A stretch of DNA of 64,000 nucleotides, from positions 186,001 through 250,000 of the forward strand of contig NZ_JAAAMH010000005.1 in the NCBI RefSeq assembly GCF_024105655.1. The letters are read 5' to 3'. Source of the DNA: Aliihoeflea sp. 40Bstr573 (GTDB taxonomy: Bacteria > Pseudomonadota > Alphaproteobacteria > Rhizobiales > Rhizobiaceae). A model generated the notes under the pieces. It was not told where the DNA came from. It saw only the letters and a list, made by a program, of their open reading frames with translations, and searched no databases. Made by a program: the position numbers and the translations under genes. Below, piece after piece: positions 53,990-64,000 of the stretch. Each line of letters starts with the position of its first letter. Positions within the stretch are counted from its first letter, which is position 1.

Positions 53990-55228
53990 TCATCTCCGCA
54001 GCGTCCGCCGGACGCGCAAGCGTGCGCGGCGAAGAAGATCGCGCAACCGCGCCTCGCGCTCGATGCCAAGCGCGGCGGCGTTGACGAGCCTGTCCGCCTT
54101 CGGTTCCAGCCCGACGATCAGGGTCGCCAGCGTTGACCGCTCGCTCCACAGGCGCGCGAGCACGGGATGGTCGGGAACGGCGCAGGAATCGGTCACCGTT
54201 ACGTTGTAGTCGTCGAGGTGACGCTTCGTCACCTCGATCATGAGGAGCACACCGGGCGAATAGCCGGAGAATTCCTCGTCGAAAGCGGTCTTCCACGTAT
54301 AGGCGATGCCCGATTCGACGAAGACGACGAGCGAGGCGACCGGCCGCCCTGAGACCGTGAGCGTGTGGATGCGGCACATGGCGCGTTCGCTGAGCCCGGC
54401 AATCGCCTCGCGCACGAAGGCGGCGCGGAAGCGGTCGATCACCATTGCCGTGCCGGCGCGGCCCTTCCACCCGCTCGCTTCGATGGCCAGAAACGTCTCG
54501 ACGGCCAGCCGCGTTTCCTCGGGCGTTTCGGCGACCTCGTAGGCGATCCGCCCTTTCTCGGCGAGGCGGCGCTCCAGCCGGCGGTATTCGCGATAGTGCT
54601 TCTGGAGCGTTGCGGAGAGGTAGGCGTCGCCATCGAGGTCTGAGCGCAGCATGGGCCTTTCGCGCTCCCGCACCTTGGTTATCGGCAAGTTGAGCTCGGC
54701 GGCTGCGCTTTGCAGCGTCGCCGCGAAAATGCCGTCGGCGCGGATGTCGGCAAACTGGATCAGTTTCGGCAGGCCCTGTGCAGGTGCCGCCATCAGACGC
54801 AGGAAATCGGCGACGATGCCTTGCGGATCGTCGCGGTCGACGAGCGGCGTTCCGAGCGGGCCGAACGGGCTCGACCAGGTTCGGATCGCCGGCGGGCCGA
54901 GACGCAGCAGCGGGCGTTCGACCGAAAAGGGCACGAGCAGGCGCAGCCGGCTGCGCTTGTCGCGCTCGTCGCGCATGACCGCGAGCCGGACCTCGCGATC
55001 CTCCAGCCGCGGCATGGCCGGGGCAAGGAAGCGCGGGTTGAAGAAGACGTTCGGGTCGATCGCGCGCGCGGCCAGATGGTCGAGCTCGGTGACGAGGTCG
55101 TAGCCCGTCGAGGCTGGGTAGATGTCGAGCCGGCGCCCGCGCGCGATGGGCTCCCGGGCCTGTCCTGCGTCGCCGGCCAGATGATCGAGCATTGCGGCCG
55201 GATGCCGCCCTTGCGCCGTCGCGCCCAT
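53990..55228 (-). CDS. GNAT-type acyltransferase (BioF2/FemAB-like, PF13480)
   Basis: 412 residues from ATG 55228, which overlaps the flippase stop (TGATG); the upstream extension is a shadow of that gene. Two GNAT-like halves in the manner of FemAB proteins. The N-terminal part contains DELDHLAARAIDPNVFFNPRFLAPA, and the C-terminal PF13480-type part holds LQKHYREYRRLERRLAEKG, RAAFVREAIAGL and YTWKTAFDEEFSGYSPGVLL. PF13480 proteins transfer acyl or aminoacyl groups, often in polysaccharide or peptidoglycan modification. Translationally coupled to the flippase, so surface-polysaccharide decoration is the likely role. Confidence 0.8.
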   Translation of the reverse strand: MGATAQGRHPAAMLDHLAGDAGQAREPIARGRRLDIYPASTGYDLVTELDHLAARAIDPNVFFNPRFLAPAMPRLEDREVRLAVMRDERDKRSRLRLLVPFSVERPLLRLGPPAIRTWSSPFGPLGTPLVDRDDPQGIVADFLRLMAAPAQGLPKLIQFADIRADGIFAATLQSAAAELNLPITKVRERERPMLRSDLDGDAYLSATLQKHYREYRRLERRLAEKGRIAYEVAETPEETRLAVETFLAIEASGWKGRAGTAMVIDRFRAAFVREAIAGLSERAMCRIHTLTVSGRPVASLVVFVESGIAYTWKTAFDEEFSGYSPGVLLMIEVTKRHLDDYNVTVTDSCAVPDHPVLARLWSERSTLATLIVGLEPKADRLVNAAALGIEREARLRDLLRRARLRVRRTLRR

Positions 55229-56637
55229 CACGATCCCCTTACCGGGGGCGCGGCTGCGCCCATCCACATGTCGATGCCGATCTTGCGGCGTACCGTGAGG
55301 GCAAGAAGCGCCGCCTCGCATACCATCGCGACGGCCGTCGCGATGGCGGCACCCCAAAGCCCGTATCGCGGGATCAAGAGGCAGTTGAGCCCGACATTGA
55401 CGGCGAGCACGAGCGCATAGACCCGAGCGCATGCGTTCTGGTGCCCGCCCATGGTAAGCACGCTTTCTGCCGGCCCGACCACCGCTCGCGCGACGACGCC
55501 GGCGACGAGCACGAAGAGCAGCGGATAGCCGGCGGTGAACTCGGAGCCGAACAGCCTCAGCAGCGGCTCGCCCGCTGCCAGCAGAAGCGCGGCCATGGCG
55601 AGCGTCGGCCAGAATGTCCAGCGCACAGTGTCATGGGCGAATGCGGCGAGTTCGTCCGGACGGTCTCCATGCATCAGGCCGGCAAAGCGCTGCGCGACGC
55701 CGGCGCGGACTGCGAAATAGACGAAATGCACGAGCGCCAGCGTCTTCACGGTCGCGAAATAGACCGCGACGTCGGGCGGCGGCAGGAAGAAGCCGACCAT
55801 CAGCACGTCGGCGTTTGTCAGGATGTAGATGAAGCCCTCGATCAGGAAGACGGGCAGCGAAACCACTAGCCAGCCGCGCATGGCGAAGGCGCGCTTTACG
55901 GGCTGGGCCTCGCGCTCGGCGCGGTTGGAGACGGTCACGAGCTGGAAAAGCGTCGTCGCATAGGTCGCAACGATGGCGGCATACATGGCGGTTTCGGCGT
56001 TGGCCGGCGCGCCGGTCGCCACCGCTCCCACCATCAGCACCAAGAGCAGGAGCGGGCGCAGAATGTAGGTCGGCAGCATGGCGTGCAACGCCCAGGCATG
56101 GCCGCGGGCGACGCCCTGCATCAGGTCCGAAAGTCCCATCATCGGCAGGCAGATCATCCCGAGCAGGAAGGGCACGACATGGTGCGGCTCGATCCGGTCC
56201 GACAGGACATGGATCATCGCGGCGCCCGCAAGGGCAACGACCGTGGACGCGGCGAGCACGATCACCCGGCTTCCCAGAAGCACCCCGCGCAGGTCCGACT
56301 GGCGCCCCTGGCCGCGATATTCGGGAATGAAGCGGATCATGGCGGTGTTGAAGCCGAGGCACGACAGGCTGCCGAGGATCAGTATCGCGGTCCAGACGAG
56401 GACGAAGACGCCATACTCGAAGCCGCCCATCCATCGGGCGAGGAAGACCTGGCTGGCGAAGGCGATGACGGCGGAGGCGACGCGAACGACGAAGGCGGTC
56501 AGCGACATGCGCGCGGCATGGCTGCGCTCGCCGGTTCCGAATGCAAGCCGGTCGAAAGCTTCAAGATATGGCCGTGCACGGGCGGCCAGCCGCTCGGGCA
56601 GAATACGTTCGGCCGTCGTTGCAGCGGAGACTCGCAC
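55228..56637 (-). CDS. Polysaccharide-type flippase (MOP/Wzx-like)
   Basis: Multi-pass membrane protein of 469 residues with about 12-14 segments, from GTG 56637 (no better start visible). MOP-superfamily pattern: FVVRVASAVIAFASQVFLARWMGGFEYGVFVLVW at the start and repeated bundles containing LGFNTAMIRFIPEYRG. Wzx-like proteins move lipid-linked oligosaccharide units across the membrane. There are no glycosyltransferases or polymerase genes nearby, so the substrate is unknown. Overlaps the acyltransferase gene by one base. Confidence 0.83.
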   Translation of the reverse strand: MRVSAATTAERILPERLAARARPYLEAFDRLAFGTGERSHAARMSLTAFVVRVASAVIAFASQVFLARWMGGFEYGVFVLVWTAILILGSLSCLGFNTAMIRFIPEYRGQGRQSDLRGVLLGSRVIVLAASTVVALAGAAMIHVLSDRIEPHHVVPFLLGMICLPMMGLSDLMQGVARGHAWALHAMLPTYILRPLLLLVLMVGAVATGAPANAETAMYAAIVATYATTLFQLVTVSNRAEREAQPVKRAFAMRGWLVVSLPVFLIEGFIYILTNADVLMVGFFLPPPDVAVYFATVKTLALVHFVYFAVRAGVAQRFAGLMHGDRPDELAAFAHDTVRWTFWPTLAMAALLLAAGEPLLRLFGSEFTAGYPLLFVLVAGVVARAVVGPAESVLTMGGHQNACARVYALVLAVNVGLNCLLIPRYGLWGAAIATAVAMVCEAALLALTVRRKIGIDMWMGAAAPPVRGS

Positions 56638-56733
56638 GCTCTAACCTTTGATCTCGCGTCCAGCCCTACGGCATAGGGCACAACACTTTAAGAAACGGTT
56701 CGGCGCCCGCCGAAGCGCTGAACGGCCCGCCTC

Positions 56734-57954
56734 ATGTCCAAGCCTGCCCCGTCCGATTTCGTCATCGCCACCTTGATCGGCATCACCCAGACGATCGGCT
56801 ATGGCAGCCTCTATTACTCCTTCGGCGTCCTTGCCCCGTTCATGGCGGAAGACACCGGCCTGTCGCTCACCTTCGTCTACGGCCTTTTTTCAATCGCGCT
56901 TCTGGCATCGGGCTTTGTCGCGCCGCGCGCCGGACGCCTCTTCGACGGCAATGATCCGGCGCGCGTCATGGCTGTCGGCTCGTGCATCAGTGCCGCCGCG
57001 CTTGCTCTTTGGGGCCTGGCGCCAGGCAGGGTCGCCTTCGGCGCGTTCCTGATCGTGACCGAAATGAGCTCCGTCCTTGTCCTCTACGAGGCGGCCTTCG
57101 TGCTCGCGGCGCGGCTGTCGCCGGCCAATGCCCGGCGCACCATCACCGGCATCACGCTGATCGCCGGGTTCGCCTCGACGATCTTCTGGCCCCTGACGAG
57201 CTGGCTCGCCGGCTTCATCGAGTGGCGCACGATCCTGCTCATCTTCGCCGCGCTCAACCTTTTCGTCTGCGCGCCGCTGCACGTCTTCCTGATTCGCCGC
57301 ACGCCGCGCGCGATTCCGACGCAAGCCGATGCCGGGCAGAAGCTGGCGGAAGGCACGCTCACCTCGTCGCGCGACCGCACCGTGGCCTTTCGCCTTCTGC
57401 TGGTCGCCTTCGCGGCCAACGCGTTCGTCATGTCGGCGGTTCATCTTCACCTGATCGGGCTGCTGGGCGCTCTGGGGCTCGGCGCATCGGCGGCGCTGAT
57501 CGGCGCGCTGATCGGCCCGGCCCAGGTCGCCGGCCGCATCGCCGAATTCACCGCCGGGCCGCGCATCAGCGTCATGAGCGTCGCGCTGTTTGCCACCGGA
57601 GCGCTGCCGGCGGGCCTCGGCTTCCTGATCGGAGGATCGGGCTACCTGCCCGCCGCGGTCGTCTTCGCGCTGGTCTTCGGCGCGGGGCAGGGGCTTTCCT
57701 ACATCGTGCGCGGCGTCCTGCCGCTGACGCTCTTCGGCGCCAACGGCTATGGCGCGCGGACAGGCAGGATCAATTCGGTGCGCTTGTTCGTGTCGGCGGG
57801 CGCGCCGGTCCTGGCGGCGGCCATTTTCGAGCGGTTCGGCGCCCAGACGGCGCTCGGCGTCATCGCCGCCGCGGGTCTCGTCGGGTTCATCGCGGTCATC
57901 GCGATCGTTCCGATCCTGCGGCGCGCCGGTCAGCCCGGCACGCCGTCGATCTGA
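56734..57954 (+). CDS. MFS transporter
   Basis: Major-facilitator protein of 406 residues with 12 expected membrane segments. Start ATG 56734 (MSKPAPSDFVIATL). First-half features are GYGSLYYSFGVLAPFMAEDTGLSLTFVYGLFS, the loop GRLFDGNDPARVMAVG between segments 2 and 3, and ITLIAGFASTIFWPLTSWLAGFIEWRT. Substrate unknown. It diverges from the flippase gene and converges on secA with only 7 bases between stop codons, with no terminator between them. Confidence 0.85.
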   Translation: MSKPAPSDFVIATLIGITQTIGYGSLYYSFGVLAPFMAEDTGLSLTFVYGLFSIALLASGFVAPRAGRLFDGNDPARVMAVGSCISAAALALWGLAPGRVAFGAFLIVTEMSSVLVLYEAAFVLAARLSPANARRTITGITLIAGFASTIFWPLTSWLAGFIEWRTILLIFAALNLFVCAPLHVFLIRRTPRAIPTQADAGQKLAEGTLTSSRDRTVAFRLLLVAFAANAFVMSAVHLHLIGLLGALGLGASAALIGALIGPAQVAGRIAEFTAGPRISVMSVALFATGALPAGLGFLIGGSGYLPAAVVFALVFGAGQGLSYIVRGVLPLTLFGANGYGARTGRINSVRLFVSAGAPVLAAAIFERFGAQTALGVIAAAGLVGFIAVIAIVPILRRAGQPGTPSI

Positions 57955-57961
57955 GCATCCG

Positions 57962-60682
<2,721 letters not shown>

Positions 60683-60802
60683 CCAAGGTCCTTTCGAAAA
60701 GAAAGTTTCCGGTCTGGACCGGAGCGCCCGTCGAGGGGGTAACGGGCTTGTGAAAAGACAGAAAAGCGCCCGGAAAACGGTTCTGGACGCCAAGACGAAG
60801 GA

Positions 60803-60831
60803 CAGATAAGAGGGGGCACAAGCGATGTCAA
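60803..60831 (-). promoter_or_regulatory. Promoter of secA
   Basis: On the minus strand TTGACA (60831-60826) and TATCTG (60808-60803) with a 17-base spacer, upstream of the secA start. A transcript from here would carry a leader of about 110 bases that contains two inverted repeats (60708-60723 and 60726-60747). Confidence 0.7.
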
Positions 60832-60916
60832 CGCCGCCGCCTGTGGGCGCAAATGCGGAATTCCGCCACATTCGCAAGGGCTGGAAACAGCATCGAACCC
60901 TCACTGGAGTTTCTTC

Positions 60917-61897
60917 ATGAATGTTTTGTTTCGCCGCTTGTCCGCCGCCGTCGCGCTCGTCGCGCTGACTTCGGGCGCCGCCTTTGCGCAGGATACGACG
61001 CCTGCTGCGCCGGAACCCGCGGTCGCAGCCGACCCGTCCGCCATCGTCGCCACGGTCGAGGGGCAGGAGGTGACCGAGGGTGACCTGGCGCTCGCGCTCC
61101 AGGGCCTCGAGCAGCAGTTCGCGAACCTTTCGCCCGAACAGCGCCGCGCCGCCGCGCTTTCGGCGCTGATCGAAATCCGCCTCCTCGCCGCCAAGGCCGA
61201 AGAGGAAGGGCTCGACGACGCCGAAGAGTTCCAGCGCCAGATGGCGTTCCTGCGCGAGCGGGCTTTGCACAGCGCCTTCATCGAGCAGCAGGTCGCCGTC
61301 AGCGTGACGGATGAAGAGGTCCGCGCCCGCTACGACCAGGAGATCGCCAATACCCCGCCGACCAACGAAGTGCGCGCGCGCCACATCATCGTCGACAGCG
61401 AGGAGAAGGCGAAGGAACTGATCGCCGAGCTCGACGGCGGCGCCGATTTCGAGGAACTCGCCAAGGCGAACTCGACCGATGGCGCAGCTCAGCAGGGCGG
61501 CGACCTCGGCTATTTCGGCCAGGGCCAGATGGTTCCGGAGTTCGAAGAGGCGGCCTTCGCCATGGATGTCGGCGAGCACTCCGCCGAGCCGGTCCAGACG
61601 CAGTTCGGCTGGCACGTCATCAAGGTCGAAGACAAGCGCCAGCAGCAGCCGCCGGCTTTCGAGCAGGTCGGCCCGCAGATCCGATCGATCCTGCTGCGCG
61701 AGCGTTACTTCCAGACCGTCGAGGAAATCCGCGAGGCGGCTGACATCGAGATCTCCGATGCCGAACTGAAGGCGACGCTCGACGAGATGGAAGCGGCCGC
61801 ACAGCCGGGTGCGCAGTCGGAATCGGATGCTGAAGCCGGCGCTGATGGCGCCGTCGATGCGGCGCCTTCCGACGAGACGACCGACCCGGCCGAATAA
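60917..61897 (+). CDS. Periplasmic peptidyl-prolyl isomerase, parvulin/SurA-like
   Basis: Secreted folding factor of 326 residues. Signal peptide about 1-24 (ending SGAAFA). A SurA-like N-terminal helical domain spans about 40-140, the parvulin PPIase domain about 148-242 ([71 protein letters not shown]), and the C-terminal 60 residues are acidic and Ala-rich (low complexity). Likely helps fold exported proteins, fitting its place next to secA, from which it diverges. A homologue in brucellae is PpiC-like. Confidence 0.9.
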   Translation: MNVLFRRLSAAVALVALTSGAAFAQDTTPAAPEPAVAADPSAIVATVEGQEVTEGDLALALQGLEQQFANLSPEQRRAAALSALIEIRLLAAKAEEEGLDDAEEFQRQMAFLRERALHSAFIEQQVAVSVTDEEVRARYDQEIANTPPTNEVRARHIIVDSEEKAKELIAELDGGADFEELAKANSTDGAAQQGGDLGYFGQGQMVPEFEEAAFAMDVGEHSAEPVQTQFGWHVIKVEDKRQQQPPAFEQVGPQIRSILLRERYFQTVEEIREAADIEISDAELKATLDEMEAAAQPGAQSESDAEAGADGAVDAAPSDETTDPAE

Positions 61898-61921
61898 GCA
61901 GCAGACACAAAGACCAGCGCC

Positions 61922-63163
61922 ATGTCCGACGCCGTTTCTCCGCTCGCCCCGAAAAGCTACCCGAAGATGCCGCCCATCGATGGCGTGCGGATCGCGACGG
62001 CGGAGGCCGGCATCAAGTACAAAGGTCGCACCGACCTTCTGGCCATGGTCTTTGACGAGGGGACGACCGTGGCCGGCGTTTTCACCAAGTCGAAATGCCC
62101 GTCGGCTCCGGTCGACTTCTGCCGGGCGAATCTGCCCGGTGGATCGGCCCGCATTCTGGTCGTCAATTCGGGAAATGCGAACGCATTCACCGGAAAAAAG
62201 GGCCGTGAAACCACCGAAATGACGGCCGATCTGGCGTCAAAAGCGGCCGGTTCCAGCTCAAAAGAGGTGTTTTTGGCGTCAACTGGCGTCATTGGCGAGC
62301 CTCTTGACGCCAAAAAATTCGCCCATCTGCTCGACGACATGGTCGCCCGTGCCCAGCCCGGCCTGTGGGCCGAGGCCGGCAAGGCGATCATGACGACGGA
62401 CACCTATCCCAAATATCTGACCGCAACCTGCCAGATCGACGGTGTCGATGTGACGATCAACGGCATCGCCAAGGGCGCCGGCATGATCGCGCCGGACATG
62501 GCGACGATGCTCTCCTTCGTCGCGACCGACGCGCCGATCGGCGCGAAGGCGTTGCAGGATCTGCTTTCCAAGGGCGTCGGCATGACGTTCAATTCGGTGA
62601 CGGTCGACAGCGACACCTCGACTTCCGACACGCTGATGCTGTTCGCCACCGGCGCGGCTGAAAAGCGCGGAGCAGCGCGGATCGAGGACGCGGAAGATCC
62701 CCGGCTTTCCAATTTCCGCCGTGCGCTCAACAAGATGCTGAAGGCGCTCGCGCTTCAGGTCGTGCGCGACGGCGAGGGCGCGCGCAAGCAGATCGGCGTC
62801 ACCGTCACCGGCGCCAAGAATGCGCGTTCGGCCAAGCGTGTCGCGCTGTCCATCGCCAATTCGCCGCTGGTCAAGACGGCGGTCGCCGGCGAGGATGCCA
62901 ATTGGGGCCGTGTCGTCATGGCCGTCGGCAAGGCCGGCGAGCCGGCGGACCGCGATCTCCTGTCGATCTGGTTCGGCGACATCCGCGTCGCCCATAGCGG
63001 CGAGCGGGACCCGGATTATTCCGAGGCGGCGACGTCCGCCTACATGGAGGGCGACGAGATCGATATCCGCGTCGATCTCGGCCTCGGGCGCGGTCAGGCG
63101 ACGGTGTGGACCTGCGATTTGACCAAGGAATATGTCGCCATCAACGGCGACTACCGCAGCTAG
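61922..63163 (+). CDS. argJ: Bifunctional ornithine acetyltransferase / N-acetylglutamate synthase
   Basis: Arginine-synthesis enzyme that recycles the acetyl group from N-acetylornithine to glutamate. 413 residues. It is autocleaved before the nucleophile Thr195 in [10 protein letters not shown], with the canonical [11 protein letters not shown] motif. GANWGR-type [14 protein letters not shown] near residue 320 and the C-terminal [15 protein letters not shown] are typical. In many bacteria ArgJ also makes N-acetylglutamate from acetyl-CoA; which form applies here cannot be read from sequence. About 130 bases in the first third carry unusual codons and a 13-bp inverted repeat. It is followed by the GNAT gene after 1 base. 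Confidence 0.94.
   Translation: MSDAVSPLAPKSYPKMPPIDGVRIATAEAGIKYKGRTDLLAMVFDEGTTVAGVFTKSKCPSAPVDFCRANLPGGSARILVVNSGNANAFTGKKGRETTEMTADLASKAAGSSSKEVFLASTGVIGEPLDAKKFAHLLDDMVARAQPGLWAEAGKAIMTTDTYPKYLTATCQIDGVDVTINGIAKGAGMIAPDMATMLSFVATDAPIGAKALQDLLSKGVGMTFNSVTVDSDTSTSDTLMLFATGAAEKRGAARIEDAEDPRLSNFRRALNKMLKALALQVVRDGEGARKQIGVTVTGAKNARSAKRVALSIANSPLVKTAVAGEDANWGRVVMAVGKAGEPADRDLLSIWFGDIRVAHSGERDPDYSEAATSAYMEGDEIDIRVDLGLGRGQATVWTCDLTKEYVAINGDYRS
62270..62316. repeat. Inverted repeat in an A+T-rich patch of argJ
   Basis: TTTTTGGCGTCAA (62270-62282) and TTGACGCCAAAAA (62304-62316): perfect 13-base arms 21 bases apart, within the coding frame of argJ. The motif TGGCGTCA also occurs at 62232-62239 and 62284-62291. 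The arms encode part of EVFLASTG and LDAKK. Confidence 0.75.
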
Positions 63164-63164
63164 G

Positions 63165-63926
63165 ATGGCAGACGCCGACCTGCCCACGGTCCGGCGTTTG
63201 GAAGCGGCGGGCTTTCGCGCCTGGCCGGCCGAAATCGTATCCTATGACGGCACGTGGTCGGTGCGCACGACGGCCGGTTTGCCGACGCGCAGATCGAACT
63301 CCGTGACCCCGCTCGACCGTTCCGATTGCGACGGGCTGGAGCGCCGATTGCCGGGCCTGCGCGCGCGCTTCGCCGCGGCAGGATTTCCGGTGACGTTTCG
63401 CATCACGCCGCTGACGGGGAGGCGCCTCGTCGAGCAGTTCGACGAGATGAACTGGCCGGTGATCACGCCCTCGCTCGTCATGCGTGCGGAACTGGGCTCG
63501 ACCTCCAGCGCGCAGCGGGAGGTCGAGATGGTGTCTCCGGCCTCGTTTTGTCGGGCAGGGATTGCGATCGGCGCCATCGACGCCGCGCGTGCTGCGCCGC
63601 TGCAAGCGCTTCTTGCGCGTGTCCCGGCGAAACTGGGCCTGTTCGTGCTGTCGGTCGATGGAGTTCCGGCCGCCAAGGCGATGTGCACTGTCGACGGTGC
63701 GATTGCCGGAATCTACGAGGTCGCGACCGCGCCGGCCTTTCGCTCGCAAGGGCTTGCCCGCAAGCTCGTATCGGCCGCGCTGGCCTTTGCCGCTGCGAGC
63801 GGCGCGTGCGGCAGCTTCCTGATGGTGGACAGGAACAATGCCCCCGCCATCGCGCTCTACGAATCCTTCGGCTTCACGGCGACCTACCCTTACGAATATC
63901 GTGCCGAACCGGAGGCGAGGACATGA
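63165..63926 (+). CDS. GNAT-family N-acetyltransferase
   Basis: 253 residues from ATG 63165 (MADADLPTVRRLEAAG), one base after argJ stops. The N-terminal half looks like a degenerate GNAT copy with DRSDCDGLERRLPGLRARFA. The C-terminal half holds the acetyl-CoA-binding motif GIYEVATAPAFRSQGLARKLVSAALAFAAASG and VDRNNAPAIALYESFGF. Substrate unknown. Placement between argJ and mutT is typical of rhizobial genomes, and it may be translated together with argJ. Its stop overlaps the start of mutT (ATGA). Confidence 0.85.
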   Translation: MADADLPTVRRLEAAGFRAWPAEIVSYDGTWSVRTTAGLPTRRSNSVTPLDRSDCDGLERRLPGLRARFAAAGFPVTFRITPLTGRRLVEQFDEMNWPVITPSLVMRAELGSTSSAQREVEMVSPASFCRAGIAIGAIDAARAAPLQALLARVPAKLGLFVLSVDGVPAAKAMCTVDGAIAGIYEVATAPAFRSQGLARKLVSAALAFAAASGACGSFLMVDRNNAPAIALYESFGFTATYPYEYRAEPEART

Positions 63927-64000
63927 CCGAAGCGGCGAATGCCGAACCGAAGCGCCTGTTGCTCGTCGCGGCCTGCGCGCTCGTCGACGCGGATGGGCGT
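63923..64000 (+). CDS. mutT: 8-oxo-dGTP diphosphatase MutT (5' fragment; truncated by window end)
   Basis: Only the first 26 codons are in the window, reading MTEAANAEPKRLLLVAACALVDADGR. The strand KRLLLVAACALVDADGR is the usual start of the Nudix domain of MutT, an enzyme that removes oxidised dGTP. The Nudix box itself lies outside. The ATG overlaps the GNAT stop by 4 bases. The call rests mainly on the gene order argJ-GNAT-mutT. Confidence 0.7.
   Translation, partial: MTEAANAEPKRLLLVAACALVDADGR

Noticed and set aside
60683-60796. A SecM-like arrest peptide in the secA leader
   Set aside because: The only frame reads into secA without a stop and lacks a ribosome-binding site or a recognisable arrest motif.

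Overview
This is 64 kb of GC-rich chromosome from an alphaproteobacterium, most likely a member of the Hyphomicrobiales (Rhizobiales). Four things point there: the pstCAB-phoU-phoB order with N-terminally extended PstA; a SAM-II riboswitch in front of metA; a CpdR response regulator next to hpt; and the argH / small lipoprotein / lysA / TIGR02302 and secA / ppiC / argJ / GNAT / mutT runs. The assignment is inferred from gene content and order, not from a search. Most of the window is ordinary, tightly packed chromosomal sequence. There is one tRNA and no CRISPR array, insertion sequence or prophage. No gap without a gene exceeds about 300 bases; the largest is 33854-34145.

Layout. 1-4943: phosphate uptake and its control (pstC, cut by the window edge, then pstA, pstB, phoU, phoB). 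4947-9609: a divergent ROK repressor and a xylose-type ABC importer (XylF, XylH, single-domain XylG), with a clear promoter and a 23-bp palindrome between them. 9659-13923: a small lipoprotein, a small secreted protein, xerD, accA, an L,D-transpeptidase-like lipoprotein and a TusA-like protein. 13973-17141: metA under a SAM-II riboswitch, divergent from hisC-tyrA. 17138-23644: envelope and cell-cycle genes (DUF2125, gamma-glutamylcyclotransferase, plsC, YdcF family, ftsEX) and a coupled DUF-hpt-cpdR operon, with a candidate CtrA box between ftsE and that operon.

23646-29962: TIGR02302 membrane protein, lysA, LptM-like lipoprotein and argH on the minus strand, with a TlpA-like thioredoxin diverging from argH. 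30032-35348: a complete branched-chain amino-acid type ABC importer. 35586-41820: a diguanylate cyclase, a beta-barrel outer-membrane protein, a 3-hydroxyacyl-CoA dehydrogenase, etfBA, then HIG1 / cobalamin adenosyltransferase / rhomboid. 42083-47637: BrkB-like and EamA membrane proteins, gluQRS, an AlkA-like glycosylase, an HNH nuclease, DsbB and a DedA/YqaA-like protein.

47726-57954 is the most accessory-looking part. It starts at tRNA-Leu(CAA) and holds a HTH regulator with an uncharacterised C-terminal domain, a Tat-exported peptide-type binding protein without a local permease, a CocE/NonD hydrolase, an aldo/keto reductase, an acyltransferase-flippase pair and an MFS transporter. 57962-64000 is the conserved secA / peptidyl-prolyl isomerase / argJ / GNAT / mutT block.

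I see no spectacular unknown system. The best leads are regulatory or context-based: the CtrA box facing both ftsEX and cpdR, the xyl promoter-operator, the structured secA leader, the regulator / orphan binding protein / hydrolase cluster, the acyltransferase-flippase pair, and an A+T-rich rare-codon island with a 13-bp inverted repeat inside argJ.
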